The notes below the pieces were generated by a model that had not been told where the DNA came from, ran no database searches, and was given only the letters and a program-made list of their open reading frames with translations. Positions 34,501 through 41,298 of a DNA stretch of 64,000 nt are shown here, in pieces (the first letter of the stretch is position 1; each line of letters opens with the position of its first letter). The stretch comes from Kitasatospora sp. NBC_00374 (GTDB taxonomy: Bacteria; Actinomycetota; Actinomycetes; Streptomycetales; Streptomycetaceae): NCBI RefSeq assembly GCF_041434935.1, contig NZ_CP107964.1, positions 8,663,001-8,727,000 on the forward strand, in the 5' to 3' direction. The translations under genes and the position numbers were made by a program.

Positions 34501-36304
34501 CGGAGAGTGGAGGGCCGATGCGCTGGAACTGGCCATGAGCCAGATCGGACGCCGCGAGCGGTCCTCAGACGAACAGCTGTGGGTTCCGAGGAAGCTGACG
34601 CCGCGGGACCTTCTTCTCGCCAGTGCGGAGCTCAGTGGGCGAGAACTTGCCTTCCTGGAGAGGAACGCCGAACTCATACGCATCGTCGGCATGGACCTGG
34701 TGGACGTGCCGCTCAGTGAGGTCCCCCGCTTGGCCGACGGGAGACCCGACGCGGACGTGCTCATGAGTCGGTACCCAGGTGCGGTGGAGGTGAAGTACAC
34801 CCGGGCAGAGGAAGACGATCACTCGGCCACGGTCAACCTCGCCTCCGTTGCCGTGGTGGTGGAGCGCCGCGAGTCCCTCGATCTGCGAGCTGCGGACCTG
34901 GACCCGGAGTTCGCGGGGCCGGAATTCCCGCTGCAATCTATCGAGGGTCGCGCCAGATTCGAGATGGACGAGAACTCCCAATGGGTGCGCGACGTGCAGG
35001 GCAGGGGCTTCCCCATGATTTCTGGCGTATCCGGGACGACCACGCGAATGCTCAGTGCCTACGACTGGCTCAACGTGCCCGACTCGGCATCGGAGGAGTT
35101 CCTCGTCGGGCTCATTTCGTGGATGGTGCCGGCGCGGGACCATTCGCTGTACGAAGTCCTTCGGGGTGCGCAGCTGGCAGGGTTCCAAGGATTCGACGGG
35201 CGTCGATTTGACCTCACGGATGCCGTTTCCATGTATCGCACCCTCGATGCGCTGGGCGAATTCTTTGCGCCGTCCGTACTCCGCGCGCGCAATGGAGGCC
35301 TGATGCCGGACGAGGAGGTATATCTGCAGGCGGCGGCGGCCGACTTTAGGGACCAGGGGTTCATCGAGAACGGGCCTGTCGAGATTAGTTATGCCAATGA
35401 TCTGCTCGGCATGCAGCTCAGTGATCGGTTCGACCCTGACGACCTCAGACGGCTCCTGGATTGGTTGGGGCGTAATGGGACCCCTATCAGCGAGCTCAGG
35501 AGCCGGATCACTCCCGCCCATGTGATGGCCATCATGGCGTACACCGGATCGTCGCATCAGATCATCAACTTCGTCGTGGAGAGTACTCTGGGGGGTATGG
35601 GGAGAATCGCAGGAGAAGGAATTTCCTCCATGGTTCTCGACCGAATTCTCGGGAAGCTGATCGACGCGCGGTTGAAGGATTTTGGCACGGAAATGCCCGC
35701 GCTTCTGATGAACGCCCGCGAGTTCGCCGGCGCTGTGCGAGCCTACGAGCATCTGTTCACATTCTTGGACGACGAGGAGGGGAACCCGAAGCCTGACGTC
35801 GCCGAGCAGCTCTCGTTGCTCCGGGACGAAATGATGGCGACCAAGACGCGCCTGCTGCCGCAGATCATCGATGAAGCGCGGGTCCATGCGGACATGCTCA
35901 TCAGTGCCTTGCAGAACCTGCCCGCCGCGAGGGACATGACGGTCTGGAGGGGGGACTGGGCTGTGACCGGATTGCCGGTCTCGAGCATGTACAGCGGGGA
36001 CCGCTTCGCGGCCAACACGTTCGCCAGCGCATCCAGAGACAAAGCGACGGCGTTGAATTTCGCCTCGAAATACGGGGGCGCCCATACGCGACCGGTGGTC
36101 CTGGAGCTCGCTTTGCGAGGCGGCAGTGGCCGCGATATCGACGCCTTCTCGCTGAACGGCCAGGAAGAGGAGGTCCTGATGCTCCCGAATGCCTCGTTCC
36201 AGGTCACGGGCCGAGATTTCGAAACCTTCTTGAGCGGGCCCTTGAGAGGGAAGAACTATGAACTCATCCAGGCCGAGGAAGTGGTTGCCGAGACCGAGAT
36301 TTAG
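28502..36304 (+). CDS. Giant T7SS toxin: linker, metallopeptidase, papain-fold deamidase and ADP-ribosyltransferase modules
   Basis: About 2,600 codons, the -1 continuation of the export head (a GTG at 28721 is the first internal start). In order: Ala/Pro/Thr linker to about 29,900; a helical region with acidic repeats to about 31,700; and a metallopeptidase module with HEFAH (32453-32467) and downstream glutamate in NEREYFAQ, lethal-factor (M34/ATLF) style. A basic KRKR hinge follows. Next is a papain-fold deamidase-like domain with Cys 33434 (GGLNCVEAN), His 33671 (DAVGHVLTLIHE) and Asp 33719 (VIDPQ). Then come about 550 residues conserved in look but unassigned (MISGVSGTTTRMLSAYDWL, RDHSLYEVLRGAQ). 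The end is an ART domain with YTGSSHQIINF, Arg 35948 (VWRGDW), FASASRDKATALNFA and ExE at 36164-36172 (QEEEVLMLP). All three active sites look intact. Confidence 0.85.
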   Translation, partial: PGGEAGAAATSGAGRLATSASGGASESASDGAAGAARAREAAIGSGASAGATTPATAGAGRPLTENPGAVGHRVDADASSATGLPGLEAPAGRAAAEASAARSAGQTAAPAQTPAPVHVQPPAQAQGTAGAPPESSATTGPAATVPDGAAGPRTPGTTDGLPDSAAAGTPHLRDTVTQTPGPASTPGAVDTATPGSPSEPSASVSPGTQAPPYAGLPGLGEPATTAHGPQTPSTPSTPITPSTPGAADGTADGAPTPDRGETGAAVSPTAADSVAGRPAMATDAAASAGRAFGDSERGESRSAASAPSAEPSTGAFRAPEAIAAPTAHTGPAGTVPTNPGGGSTVPRATGPSTAHAEPAGPPVAAHAADRVGAPDRIATSGGAPRAADPLGALPGSTPGGRDTDRTGAATATALRTEAGPPASQAGVSGRLQTASAASGPAAHELSEPTPLAADAVEHSGVTDPDPNPHHPLDPEPGGPEPDHVPPADTPPAHQPDPRTPELVPPPAYTDPTSGQRQHWEQAQRGLYEEYDARLDQAARTWTAEAEVRTRLDEAFTEWSLRLPDGTPDQVAFAVRRRAGDLVAAELAEHPAERDRILQDLPGRLELAGFREAAVRVGMERFDRVADSWGHRLTSGSEGSPGAAPDLPPEALDRVRTHMAAVFRERLETAAAETYRTPSDVRGGLDARTALGEERLASLTGGLTADLDLRAGYEAAVGGAERMVDQAAVHWRTALDPVDATLLEQTGVTSDAQLSEASHTLLVDRLRDGLAADFAEVFGSAESTAEFHGDLPTAVTQWNDRFASRAEELPGQFALQAAREATITAAVDTVRAGAETWAERGRPRVDAEAAEALGIPATVPERTVDAVAAAVAAEADQRLMRAAEGDPVQWAETRDGLTDPARIHDLITLQSAREQAVFGADAAARAAAAAPAGGRPLSADSSDRVREAHAERVRTAFDEIFPDPDALRGDGLAERLESWRERREALDAELTVRAAFESEVVPGLEAALRGFDRLAEGRDVQQHELSALREEFGEDWFTTYREHWGPAGLDRDRWLAHEAEHEGRLLSTEAHPAEADPDSAGGQLIRRPPGAGPDVPLTLPADVAATVPGDALASTGPRPVDPVVPPSGRAVESADHPSDRTVESVALPSDASRLPTMGAGERTRFLVSLSDEERRVVARDPEIVDGLYTSLPPREFARVAADLMVAVDPRTERPVSARQEARDQLARMLQDPDVARRMLLDGAGATVVPRDVPMTEVPDFRHLAGRRAGGEAGGGRGWDEVRGSGALRAAVTEENLLGEHTTVGRTPSAYPDGYSTTTHEFAHTIHDFGLTDADRGLVSQTYRAKIELDHLTSVFGEPSPVAWSDGVRQLDSGAPDIYAARNEREYFAQVTNAYLGTNHGTDPFTGGTRNNGPQWVRQHEPELLPLLERLYGPDPETLVRHPEVAPAHVEALSRSAGREATPPGDRSTDPAGAHAGAPRADGTDGVHHLRELDGSRQSTEPGRLRRRTENDGPELTFEHNPPLDPASRGERAGTKRKRTEEHTDATQVRSSGKQTVPYPEASRAAAREHAVTHDGEVHAPEARRPRLATPTSTRDLLERSLLPPTLEQEHALQAHLAHLGVADTDHRQVTSDLLAHVNPNMGGLNCVEANLALWDLLDGAPRVAGTLPNAQPERHAVWVVSRTLGPAWHYGRGLDGVERVVALLREAGPLARALLLTAREDAVGHVLTLIHEPTGSISVIDPQWHVVEPYDSAAHLLAGRPGEAEANIWAHVRTFEGELLRGGGTYDESLYHASSDVVPLPAFGTRDDGTLRVFRRSPILTRPEWRLAAERFERTVAETAHFLTTVTGSNNTVTRALFKLRSVLHQHFEPTIDGLGASFTKEDVASAGQVGRRLTVYDHAELLESGNPREKFTALYNALYYNSDEPGAMTFKAVIQSILARQDWAAAERLGLDVEALRLYSRHMGSTVVELMRGATGVIAPQVRHIFDNDPLALGRLSTWRGEWRADALELAMSQIGRRERSSDEQLWVPRKLTPRDLLLASAELSGRELAFLERNAELIRIVGMDLVDVPLSEVPRLADGRPDADVLMSRYPGAVEVKYTRAEEDDHSATVNLASVAVVVERRESLDLRAADLDPEFAGPEFPLQSIEGRARFEMDENSQWVRDVQGRGFPMISGVSGTTTRMLSAYDWLNVPDSASEEFLVGLISWMVPARDHSLYEVLRGAQLAGFQGFDGRRFDLTDAVSMYRTLDALGEFFAPSVLRARNGGLMPDEEVYLQAAAADFRDQGFIENGPVEISYANDLLGMQLSDRFDPDDLRRLLDWLGRNGTPISELRSRITPAHVMAIMAYTGSSHQIINFVVESTLGGMGRIAGEGISSMVLDRILGKLIDARLKDFGTEMPALLMNAREFAGAVRAYEHLFTFLDDEEGNPKPDVAEQLSLLRDEMMATKTRLLPQIIDEARVHADMLISALQNLPAARDMTVWRGDWAVTGLPVSSMYSGDRFAANTFASASRDKATALNFASKYGGAHTRPVVLELALRGGSGRDIDAFSLNGQEEEVLMLPNASFQVTGRDFETFLSGPLRGKNYELIQAEEVVAETEI

Positions 36305-36411
36305 ATCTCAGAGGGTGTTATGTCCATTTCTGAATGATCTGGTGTCGCCCGTTCCTGGGTACGGAGTCGTTCAGGCTGACCACGGTGTCGTGTGCATGAT
36401 GGGCTCGGGGC

Positions 36412-37266
36412 ATGAAACGAATGCCGTACTCAACGGACTTGTCCGACGGACAGTGGGCCTTGATCGAGCCGCTGGTCACCGCCTGGAAGCAGGAGCGAGT
36501 GTCTCGCTCGGCGACCGGGGACCCGGGCTCCTGCGACCTGCGTGAGGTCGTGAACGCGCTGCTGTACCAGAACCGGACCGGCTGTCAGTGGCGGCTTCTG
36601 CCGCATGACCCACCGCCCTGGTCGGCGGTGTTCTACTACTTCACCCTGTGGCGCCAGGACGGTCTTGACCAGCGGATCCAGGAGATCCTGCGCTGCCAGG
36701 TGCGGGAGCGGTCCCGGCGATTAGAGGACCCGTCCCTGGTGATCATCGACACCCAGTCCGTCCGCGTGGCGGCGGGGGTGCCGAAGGAGACGACGGGACT
36801 GGATGCGAACAAGAAGACGCCCGGCAGGAAGCGGGGACTGGCCGTCGACGTGCTGGGCCTGGTCATCGGGGTGGTGGTCCTGGCCGCCAGTGCGCACGAC
36901 AACGAGGCCGGCATCGCTCTGCTGGACCAGGCGGCCGAACGGTGCGGGATGCGCCTGGAGAAGGCCCTGGTCGACCAGGGCTTCAAGGACGCCGTGATCA
37001 TCCACGGGGCGTTGAAGGCCATCACCGTCGAGGTGGTCCGGCGCAAGCCCGACGACCAGGGCAAGGGCTTCGTTCCGCAACCGAAGCGGTGCATGGTCGA
37101 GCAGGTCAACGGCACCCTCATGCTCCACCGGCGCCTCGCCCGCGACTACGACCACCGGCCCGACAACGCCGCCTCCCGCGTCTACTGGGCCTCCACCGCG
37201 GGCATGCTCCGCCGCCTCACCACCCCCAGCCCCGCCTGGCGCGACGACGTCGAGCTGGCCGCGTGA
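36412..37266 (+). CDS. IS5-family transposase
   Basis: 284 aa, full length. N-domain YSTDLSDGQWALIEPLVTAW and LLYQNRTGCQWRLLPHDPPP. Catalytic residues: Asp in LVIIDTQSVRVAAG, Asp in EKALVDQGFKDAV, and a C-terminal block with VEQVNGTLMLHRRLARDYDH. It uses the cut-and-paste DDE reaction. The stop overlaps the GTG of the following wHTH gene (GTGA), so both are translated together. It appears intact and potentially active. It shares architecture, but only moderate identity, with the transposases at 44.4 and 48.2 kb. Confidence 0.92.
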   Translation: MKRMPYSTDLSDGQWALIEPLVTAWKQERVSRSATGDPGSCDLREVVNALLYQNRTGCQWRLLPHDPPPWSAVFYYFTLWRQDGLDQRIQEILRCQVRERSRRLEDPSLVIIDTQSVRVAAGVPKETTGLDANKKTPGRKRGLAVDVLGLVIGVVVLAASAHDNEAGIALLDQAAERCGMRLEKALVDQGFKDAVIIHGALKAITVEVVRRKPDDQGKGFVPQPKRCMVEQVNGTLMLHRRLARDYDHRPDNAASRVYWASTAGMLRRLTTPSPAWRDDVELAA

Positions 37267-37661
37267 ACGTCACCGAACTCCTGCGGCTGTTGCAGGCCGA
37301 ACACGACGAGACCGCCTCACGCGCCGACTGCCTGCGCGAACAGATCGACCAACCCACCAGCGCCCCCGCCGAGGTCGAGGCCCGCCTCGCCGAGATCGTC
37401 ACCACCGGCAAGGTCATCGACGGCCTCACCCCGCCCGACCGCGCACCATCTCCCGAGGGATCCGCCACCGTCTACCAGCGCATCGTGACCGCCTTCAACC
37501 AGCGCCCCGGGCAGGTCTTCCGGGTTCGCGACCTACACGAACTCCTCGGGCTGCCCACCGACGAGCCCTCGATCAACGTCACCCGCTCCCGCCTGGGACG
37601 ACTCGTTCGTCAGGGACTCCTCGCCCAACCTGGACGCGGCCGCTACCAGAAACGGACTTAA
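37263..37661 (+). CDS. IS-borne coiled-coil/winged-helix accessory protein
   Basis: 132 aa from GTG 37263. Residues 1-40 are a coiled coil (ELLRLLQAEHDETASRADCL). Residues 60-130 are a winged helix: VYQRIVTAFNQRPGQVFRVR, DLHELLGLPTDEPSINVTRS, RLGRLVRQGLLAQPGRGRYQ. It sits inside the IS, between the transposase and the right inverted repeat. The same layout recurs at 47640-48191 and, enlarged, at 41776-42891. A role in regulating the transposase or binding the element ends is inferred, not shown. Confidence 0.75.
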   Translation: MNVTELLRLLQAEHDETASRADCLREQIDQPTSAPAEVEARLAEIVTTGKVIDGLTPPDRAPSPEGSATVYQRIVTAFNQRPGQVFRVRDLHELLGLPTDEPSINVTRSRLGRLVRQGLLAQPGRGRYQKRT

Positions 37662-37670
37662 CGTCCTCTC

Positions 37671-37790
37671 AATCGTGGCCGTGTCAGCGCTGAGTCCGGT
37701 CGCCCACAGGCCCTCTGTGTCCTGAGGGATCCAGCCCTCGCGGGGGACAAACCGGAACCAGACCTTGATCTTCTCGACCGCGTTCCCCAT
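37671..37790 (-). pseudogene. DUF4265-like protein, 5' fragment cut by the IS
   Basis: From ATG 37790: MGNAVEKIKVWFRF, then VPREGWIPQDTEGLW and ATGLSADTATI. After 40 codons the frame runs into the right end of the IS at 37.67 kb. The pattern resembles the start of DUF4265 proteins (KVWFR...P.D.EGLWA.L...). It is convergent with the toxin. It is the only non-IS coding trace immediately beyond the toxin, so it may be the remnant of a neighbour or immunity gene. Family call is moderate. Confidence 0.5.
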
Positions 37791-37970
37791 GGCGCCAATC
37801 ATGCGCGGACCGCCCGTGGCGTCTTGCACCGGGTCTGAGCTTGTTCTTTGTGGTCTGGCCTTGATCGGCGCAATTGTCGGAGCTCGGCTGCAGGCGACAA
37901 TCGTCCGCCAGAGATCAACTATCAGCCCACCCGCGTGATGACCGCATCACTGGCGTCGCTGGTACGGAAG

Positions 37971-37980
37971 TCATAGAGCT
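37971..37980. repeat. Left target-site duplication of the IS4-family element
   Basis: TCATAGAGCT directly precedes the left terminal repeat at 37981 and recurs exactly after the right terminal repeat (39529-39538). This marks a single, recent insertion. Confidence 0.9.
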
Positions 37981-39528
37981 CAACGCCGTTGCGTTTGGCC
38001 GGTGGATGGTTCGTCAAGCCGGTGATCAGTGAGAACGGGACCCCTGGTAGATCACTTGTGTCGAGCAAGATGATCAAGATTCAGGGGTCCCGTTGCAGGA
38101 GAAGTCTGTCATCACGCGTGTGGTCTCCGCGGCTGGGGGTGTGTTCGCGCCGGGGCATCTGGGCGAGTTGACCCAGATCGTGGACTTCGAGCTGGTCGAT
38201 GCGGTGCTGGAGGAGACCGGGGCGCGGGAGAGGCGGCTGCGGCTGCTGCCGTCACGGGTAGTGGTGTATTTCGTCCTGGCCCTGGCCTTGTTCGAGGACT
38301 GCTCCTACGTGGCGGTGTGGAACAAGCTCACCGCGGCCCTCGGCACACTCGCCCCGGTCCGTCCGGCCGCGTCCTCGCTCGCACGGGCCAGGCGCCGGGT
38401 CGGAACTGCTCCGCTGCGACGGTTGTTCGAGATCCTGGCCGGGCCGGTCGCCGGCCGCGGTCAGGCCGGCTCCTTCTACCGGGGTCTGCGTACCGTCGCC
38501 ATCGACGGCACCTTCCTGCACGCCCCGGACACCGAGCAGATCACCTGGCGCTACCCCAAGCGGATCGGGGACACGATCGAGTTCGGCTACCCGCTACTGC
38601 GGCTGCTCGTCATCGTCGAATGCGGCACCCGGGCCGTCCTGGCAGCCTGCTTCGGCCCCGAGAGCACGGGCGAACTTCCCTATGCCCAACGCCTGCTGGA
38701 CTGCTTGGACAGCTCGATGCTGTTGCTCGCGGACGCGAACTTCGACGCCATCGACTTCCTGCACGACCTCGACGACACCGGAGCCCGCTTCCTCGTGCGC
38801 TCCTCCGCCCGTCGCTGCCCGGTCATCCAGCAGCGCCTGCCCGACGGTTCCTACCTGGCGACCCTCAACACGGCCGTCTACAGGGCCGGCGTCGGCTACC
38901 GGCTCCTGCCGGTCCGGGTGATCGAGGCATGGATCACCGTGACACTGGCCGACGGCACCACCCGCAGCGAGCCCTGGCGCCTGGTCACCAGCCTGCTCGA
39001 CCACGAGCGCTACCCCGCTCGTGAACTGGTGGAGCTCTACCACCGCCGCTGGCAGGTGGAGACCTGCTACTTCTCGATCAAGGCGACCATGCTCGACGGC
39101 CGCGTCCTGCGCTCGCGCAGCATCCCAGGCCTGGACCAGGAGGTCTACGCACTCCTGGCGACCTACCAGGCACTCATCCGCACCGCCGCCGACGCCGCGG
39201 CCACCCGGCCCGGCCTGGCCATGGAACGGATCAGCTTCACCGTCCTGCTCCAGTCAGCCGCCGACCAGGTCACCATCGCCGCCGGCATACACGCACAGGG
39301 ACCGGCCGACCTCGTAGGCGTGATCGGCCGAGCAGTCCTGGCCGGCCTCCTGCCCGCCACGCGCCGCCAGCGAGTCAAGGCCCGCAGCCGCAAGAACCCC
39401 ACCAGCAAGTACGGGCCAAACGCGGGAAAACGCCCGCAAACCTCCCAGAGCTACACCGTCACAGCCGAGATCCACGTCATGGAAGCCGGACTTGCATCAC
39501 GACACCGCTCGTAAACGCAACGGCGTTG
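37981..39528 (+). mobile_element. Intact IS4-family insertion sequence
   Basis: 1548 bp with perfect 16-bp ends: CAACGCCGTTGCGTTT at 37981 and AAACGCAACGGCGTTG ending at 39528. 10-bp direct repeats flank it. One transposase gene fills it. A truncated inverted copy lies at 6706-7325. Exact ends, exact duplication and an uninterrupted gene indicate recent movement. Confidence 0.92.
38093..39514 (+). CDS. IS4-family transposase
   Basis: 473 aa if started at TTG 38093 (QEKSVITRVVSAAGG); a GTG at 38120 is an alternative. DDE residues: Asp in RTVAIDGTFLHAPD, Asp in LLADANFDAIDFL, and the IS4 signature Y-(2)-R-(3)-E-(6)-K in LYHRRWQVETCYFSIK. The family signature is complete, so it should be active. 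The last residues code through to within 14 bases of the right end. Upstream, GGGACCCCTGG and CAGGGGTCCC form an inverted repeat around the leader (about 38038-38092) that may limit translation. Confidence 0.92.
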   Translation: MQEKSVITRVVSAAGGVFAPGHLGELTQIVDFELVDAVLEETGARERRLRLLPSRVVVYFVLALALFEDCSYVAVWNKLTAALGTLAPVRPAASSLARARRRVGTAPLRRLFEILAGPVAGRGQAGSFYRGLRTVAIDGTFLHAPDTEQITWRYPKRIGDTIEFGYPLLRLLVIVECGTRAVLAACFGPESTGELPYAQRLLDCLDSSMLLLADANFDAIDFLHDLDDTGARFLVRSSARRCPVIQQRLPDGSYLATLNTAVYRAGVGYRLLPVRVIEAWITVTLADGTTRSEPWRLVTSLLDHERYPARELVELYHRRWQVETCYFSIKATMLDGRVLRSRSIPGLDQEVYALLATYQALIRTAADAAATRPGLAMERISFTVLLQSAADQVTIAAGIHAQGPADLVGVIGRAVLAGLLPATRRQRVKARSRKNPTSKYGPNAGKRPQTSQSYTVTAEIHVMEAGLASRHRS

Positions 39529-39538
39529 TCATAGAGCT
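39529..39538. repeat. Right target-site duplication of the IS4-family element
   Basis: TCATAGAGCT, identical to 37971-37980, immediately after the right inverted repeat. Confidence 0.9.
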
Positions 39539-39697
39539 CGTAACACGATCTTGTGGCTGTGGGGCTGGTGGGCCGTGTCCAGTCTGACGATTCGTCCGTT
39601 GGGGGTGGCGTGAGTGCACCGTGTGGGGATGGCGCTGCTCGGTGGGTGCTCGTCGATCTCCTCCCTCGCGGAGGGCGCGCGCAGGGCTGATGCGTTC

Positions 39698-40897
39698 TCA
39701 GGCTGCGAGACGAAGCAGTTCGAATGCGTGGGCGGGCCGTGACCGGTAGTGGTCGGTGGCTGCGGCGAGGTTCGTCCAGCCGGCTTGGCGCATGAGGCCG
39801 ATGGCGAGGTTGCGCACGGTGGCCATGGCGCGAGGTGCGGTGCCGGTGCGGATGCGGGAGGCGTCCTCGGCGAAGGTCACGTCTCGCACGTGGTGCAGAG
39901 CCTCGACCGACCAGTGCCCGCGGATCAGGGCGGCAAGCTGAGCGGGGGTGGCCTGTGAGGGGCTGAGGCTTGTGACCGCGTAGATCGTCTTCGTGCTGGT
40001 CCTCCCGGTGCGACGGTTGGTCCGGCGGCGCTTGATCTCGATGGCCTGTTGGGCGTGTGGGAAGAGCAGGCCGGGGCGGACGGTGCAGACCTTCAGGCGG
40101 CGGATCTCGCGCCGACCGTGGCCGGTGTCCCTCGTGCGGTCCTGCAGCGGGATCTCGCGCCAGGGCAGCGCCTTCAGCTGTTTACGCAGTTTCTTCTGAT
40201 TCCCTTTCACGATCAGGATGTAGTGGCCGCCCGCGGCCAGGACGTGCTCGGCGTGGTCGCGCTGGGTGTGCATGGCGTCGGCGGTGATGACCACGCCGCG
40301 CAGGTCAAGCGGGTCCAGCAGTGGTACGAATGCCGGTATCTCGTTGCTCTTGGCCTCGATCTGGCGCTGGGCGATGACGGCCTGGCTGTCGTGGAGGACG
40401 GCGGCGAGCAGGTGCACGGCGGTGCCGTCGGTGCGGCTTCCGCGCACGGTCTTGCCGTCCACGGCCAGCCCGGTCGGCACGGGTGAGGGCTCGGAGACGG
40501 GATCGGCGGACAGCCGGGCGAGCCATGCGCCCACGGCGTCGTCCAGGGCGTCACCGTCCAGGCGGGCCAGGAGCCGGCCCAGAGTCGTGGCGGCCGGCGC
40601 GCGCTTCGGGAGCCCCAGGCGCCTGCGGACGTCCGGGCTGCTGTCGGCCTCGAAGCGCGCGATGCAAGCCAGCGATGTCGCGCCGCTGAGCACGGCGACC
40701 AGGCACAGTGCGAGCAGGACGCCGAGGCGGTAGCGGCGGCCCCGGACGCGGCGTGGATCCGGGACCCGGTCCAGCACTTCAGCCAGCGTGTGCAGTTCGG
40801 ACAGCTCCGCGGGCGGGCACGGCAGGTCGACGTCCTCGCAGTGGCGCAGGAGGACGTCGATCAGGGAGGATGGCACGCGAACGCGACCCCTGTTCAT
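39698..40897 (-). CDS. ISAs1-family transposase
   Basis: 399 aa. N-terminal VLDRVPDPRRVRGRRYRLGV is the DDE_Tnp_1-associated domain of ISAs1 elements. The catalytic part has GLAVDGKTVRGSRTD (first Asp), VVITADAMHTQRDHAEHV (second Asp), KGNQKKLRKQL, and RGHWSVEALHHVRDVTFAED (glutamate). The last three codons overlap the left inverted repeat. It appears intact. The start codon (40895-40897) lies inside a long hairpin. Confidence 0.92.
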   Translation of the reverse strand: MNRGRVRVPSSLIDVLLRHCEDVDLPCPPAELSELHTLAEVLDRVPDPRRVRGRRYRLGVLLALCLVAVLSGATSLACIARFEADSSPDVRRRLGLPKRAPAATTLGRLLARLDGDALDDAVGAWLARLSADPVSEPSPVPTGLAVDGKTVRGSRTDGTAVHLLAAVLHDSQAVIAQRQIEAKSNEIPAFVPLLDPLDLRGVVITADAMHTQRDHAEHVLAAGGHYILIVKGNQKKLRKQLKALPWREIPLQDRTRDTGHGRREIRRLKVCTVRPGLLFPHAQQAIEIKRRRTNRRTGRTSTKTIYAVTSLSPSQATPAQLAALIRGHWSVEALHHVRDVTFAEDASRIRTGTAPRAMATVRNLAIGLMRQAGWTNLAAATDHYRSRPAHAFELLRLAA

Positions 40898-40940
40898 GAT
40901 CTATGGCTTCGACAACCTTGATCATCAGGAGTCGCGTTCG
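40878..40940 (-). promoter_or_regulatory. Hairpin enclosing the ISAs1 transposase start
   Basis: CGAACGCGAC (40878-40887) pairs perfectly with GTCGCGTTCG (40931-40940), and ATGATC (40896-40901) with GATCAT (40920-40925). The transposase ATG (40895-40897) lies within the stem-loop, so initiation could be occluded in read-through transcripts, a known way IS elements limit transposase. The regulatory role is inferred. Confidence 0.45.
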
Positions 40941-40992
40941 TCGTTTCCAGTCGGGCCAATCACCCGTAACCGGCCATACCCAGCCGAGCCGC

Positions 40993-41298
40993 TCATCTCG
41001 ACAGCTGAGAACGCATCAGCCCTGGGTCGAGGGTCATCTTCTGGCCGTCCGTCACCAGGTTTCCGGCGACCTTGACCGAGGACAGCGAGGCCATCGCGTC
41101 GCGGGCCTGCTTCTCGATCTCGGCGGCGGTCAGCTTGCCGGTGTCCAGGTGCCCGGCCGCGCCCGCACTCGTGGAGGAGGTCGCCGCGGGGGCGGACGCG
41201 GTGGCGGCGGCCGGGGCCTTGTCCTGGCCGCACCCGCTCGCTCCCACGATCAGGGCCGAACAGGCGACGGCGGCGGCGACAAGACGCTTCGAGAGCAT
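40993..41298 (-). pseudogene. Lipoprotein, 3' end replaced by ISAs1
   Basis: From ATG 41298 (AGGAGAAGGA upstream): MLSKRLVAAAVACSALIVG followed by lipobox ASGC, a Thr/Ser/Ala linker, then KLTAAEIEKQARDAMASLSS and VKVAGNLVTDGQKMTLD. This is the opening of an LppX/LprG-like or LolA-like lipoprotein. At 41024 the ISAs1 inverted repeat begins and the frame ends 10 codons inside it. The remaining about 130 codons are not found beyond the element. The gene is probably dead. Confidence 0.7.

Larger units (their letters stand above)
36311..37668 (+). mobile_element. IS5-family insertion sequence with accessory gene
   Basis: Imperfect inverted repeats: GAGGGTGTTATGTCC at the left and GGACTTAACGTCCTC at the right (36311-36325 and 37654-37668, 12 of 15 match). 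Both are flanked by TCA, a 3-bp target duplication of the TNA type used by this group. It contains a transposase and a wHTH gene. The left end is seven bases after the toxin stop codon. Confidence 0.8.
39682..41024 (-). mobile_element. ISAs1-family insertion sequence
   Basis: Perfect 20-bp inverted repeats: CAGGGCTGATGCGTTCTCAG (39682-39701) and its complement (41005-41024) bound 1343 bp holding one transposase gene. The flanks (GGCGCGCG and GGTCGAGG) are not duplicated, which suggests a deletion or recombination after insertion. The right end interrupts a lipoprotein gene. Confidence 0.88.

Noticed and set aside
6706..39538. Composite transposon formed by the two IS4-family copies
   Set aside because: The left copy is truncated and the right copy has its own 10-bp duplication, so the island was not moved as a unit by these ends in their present state.
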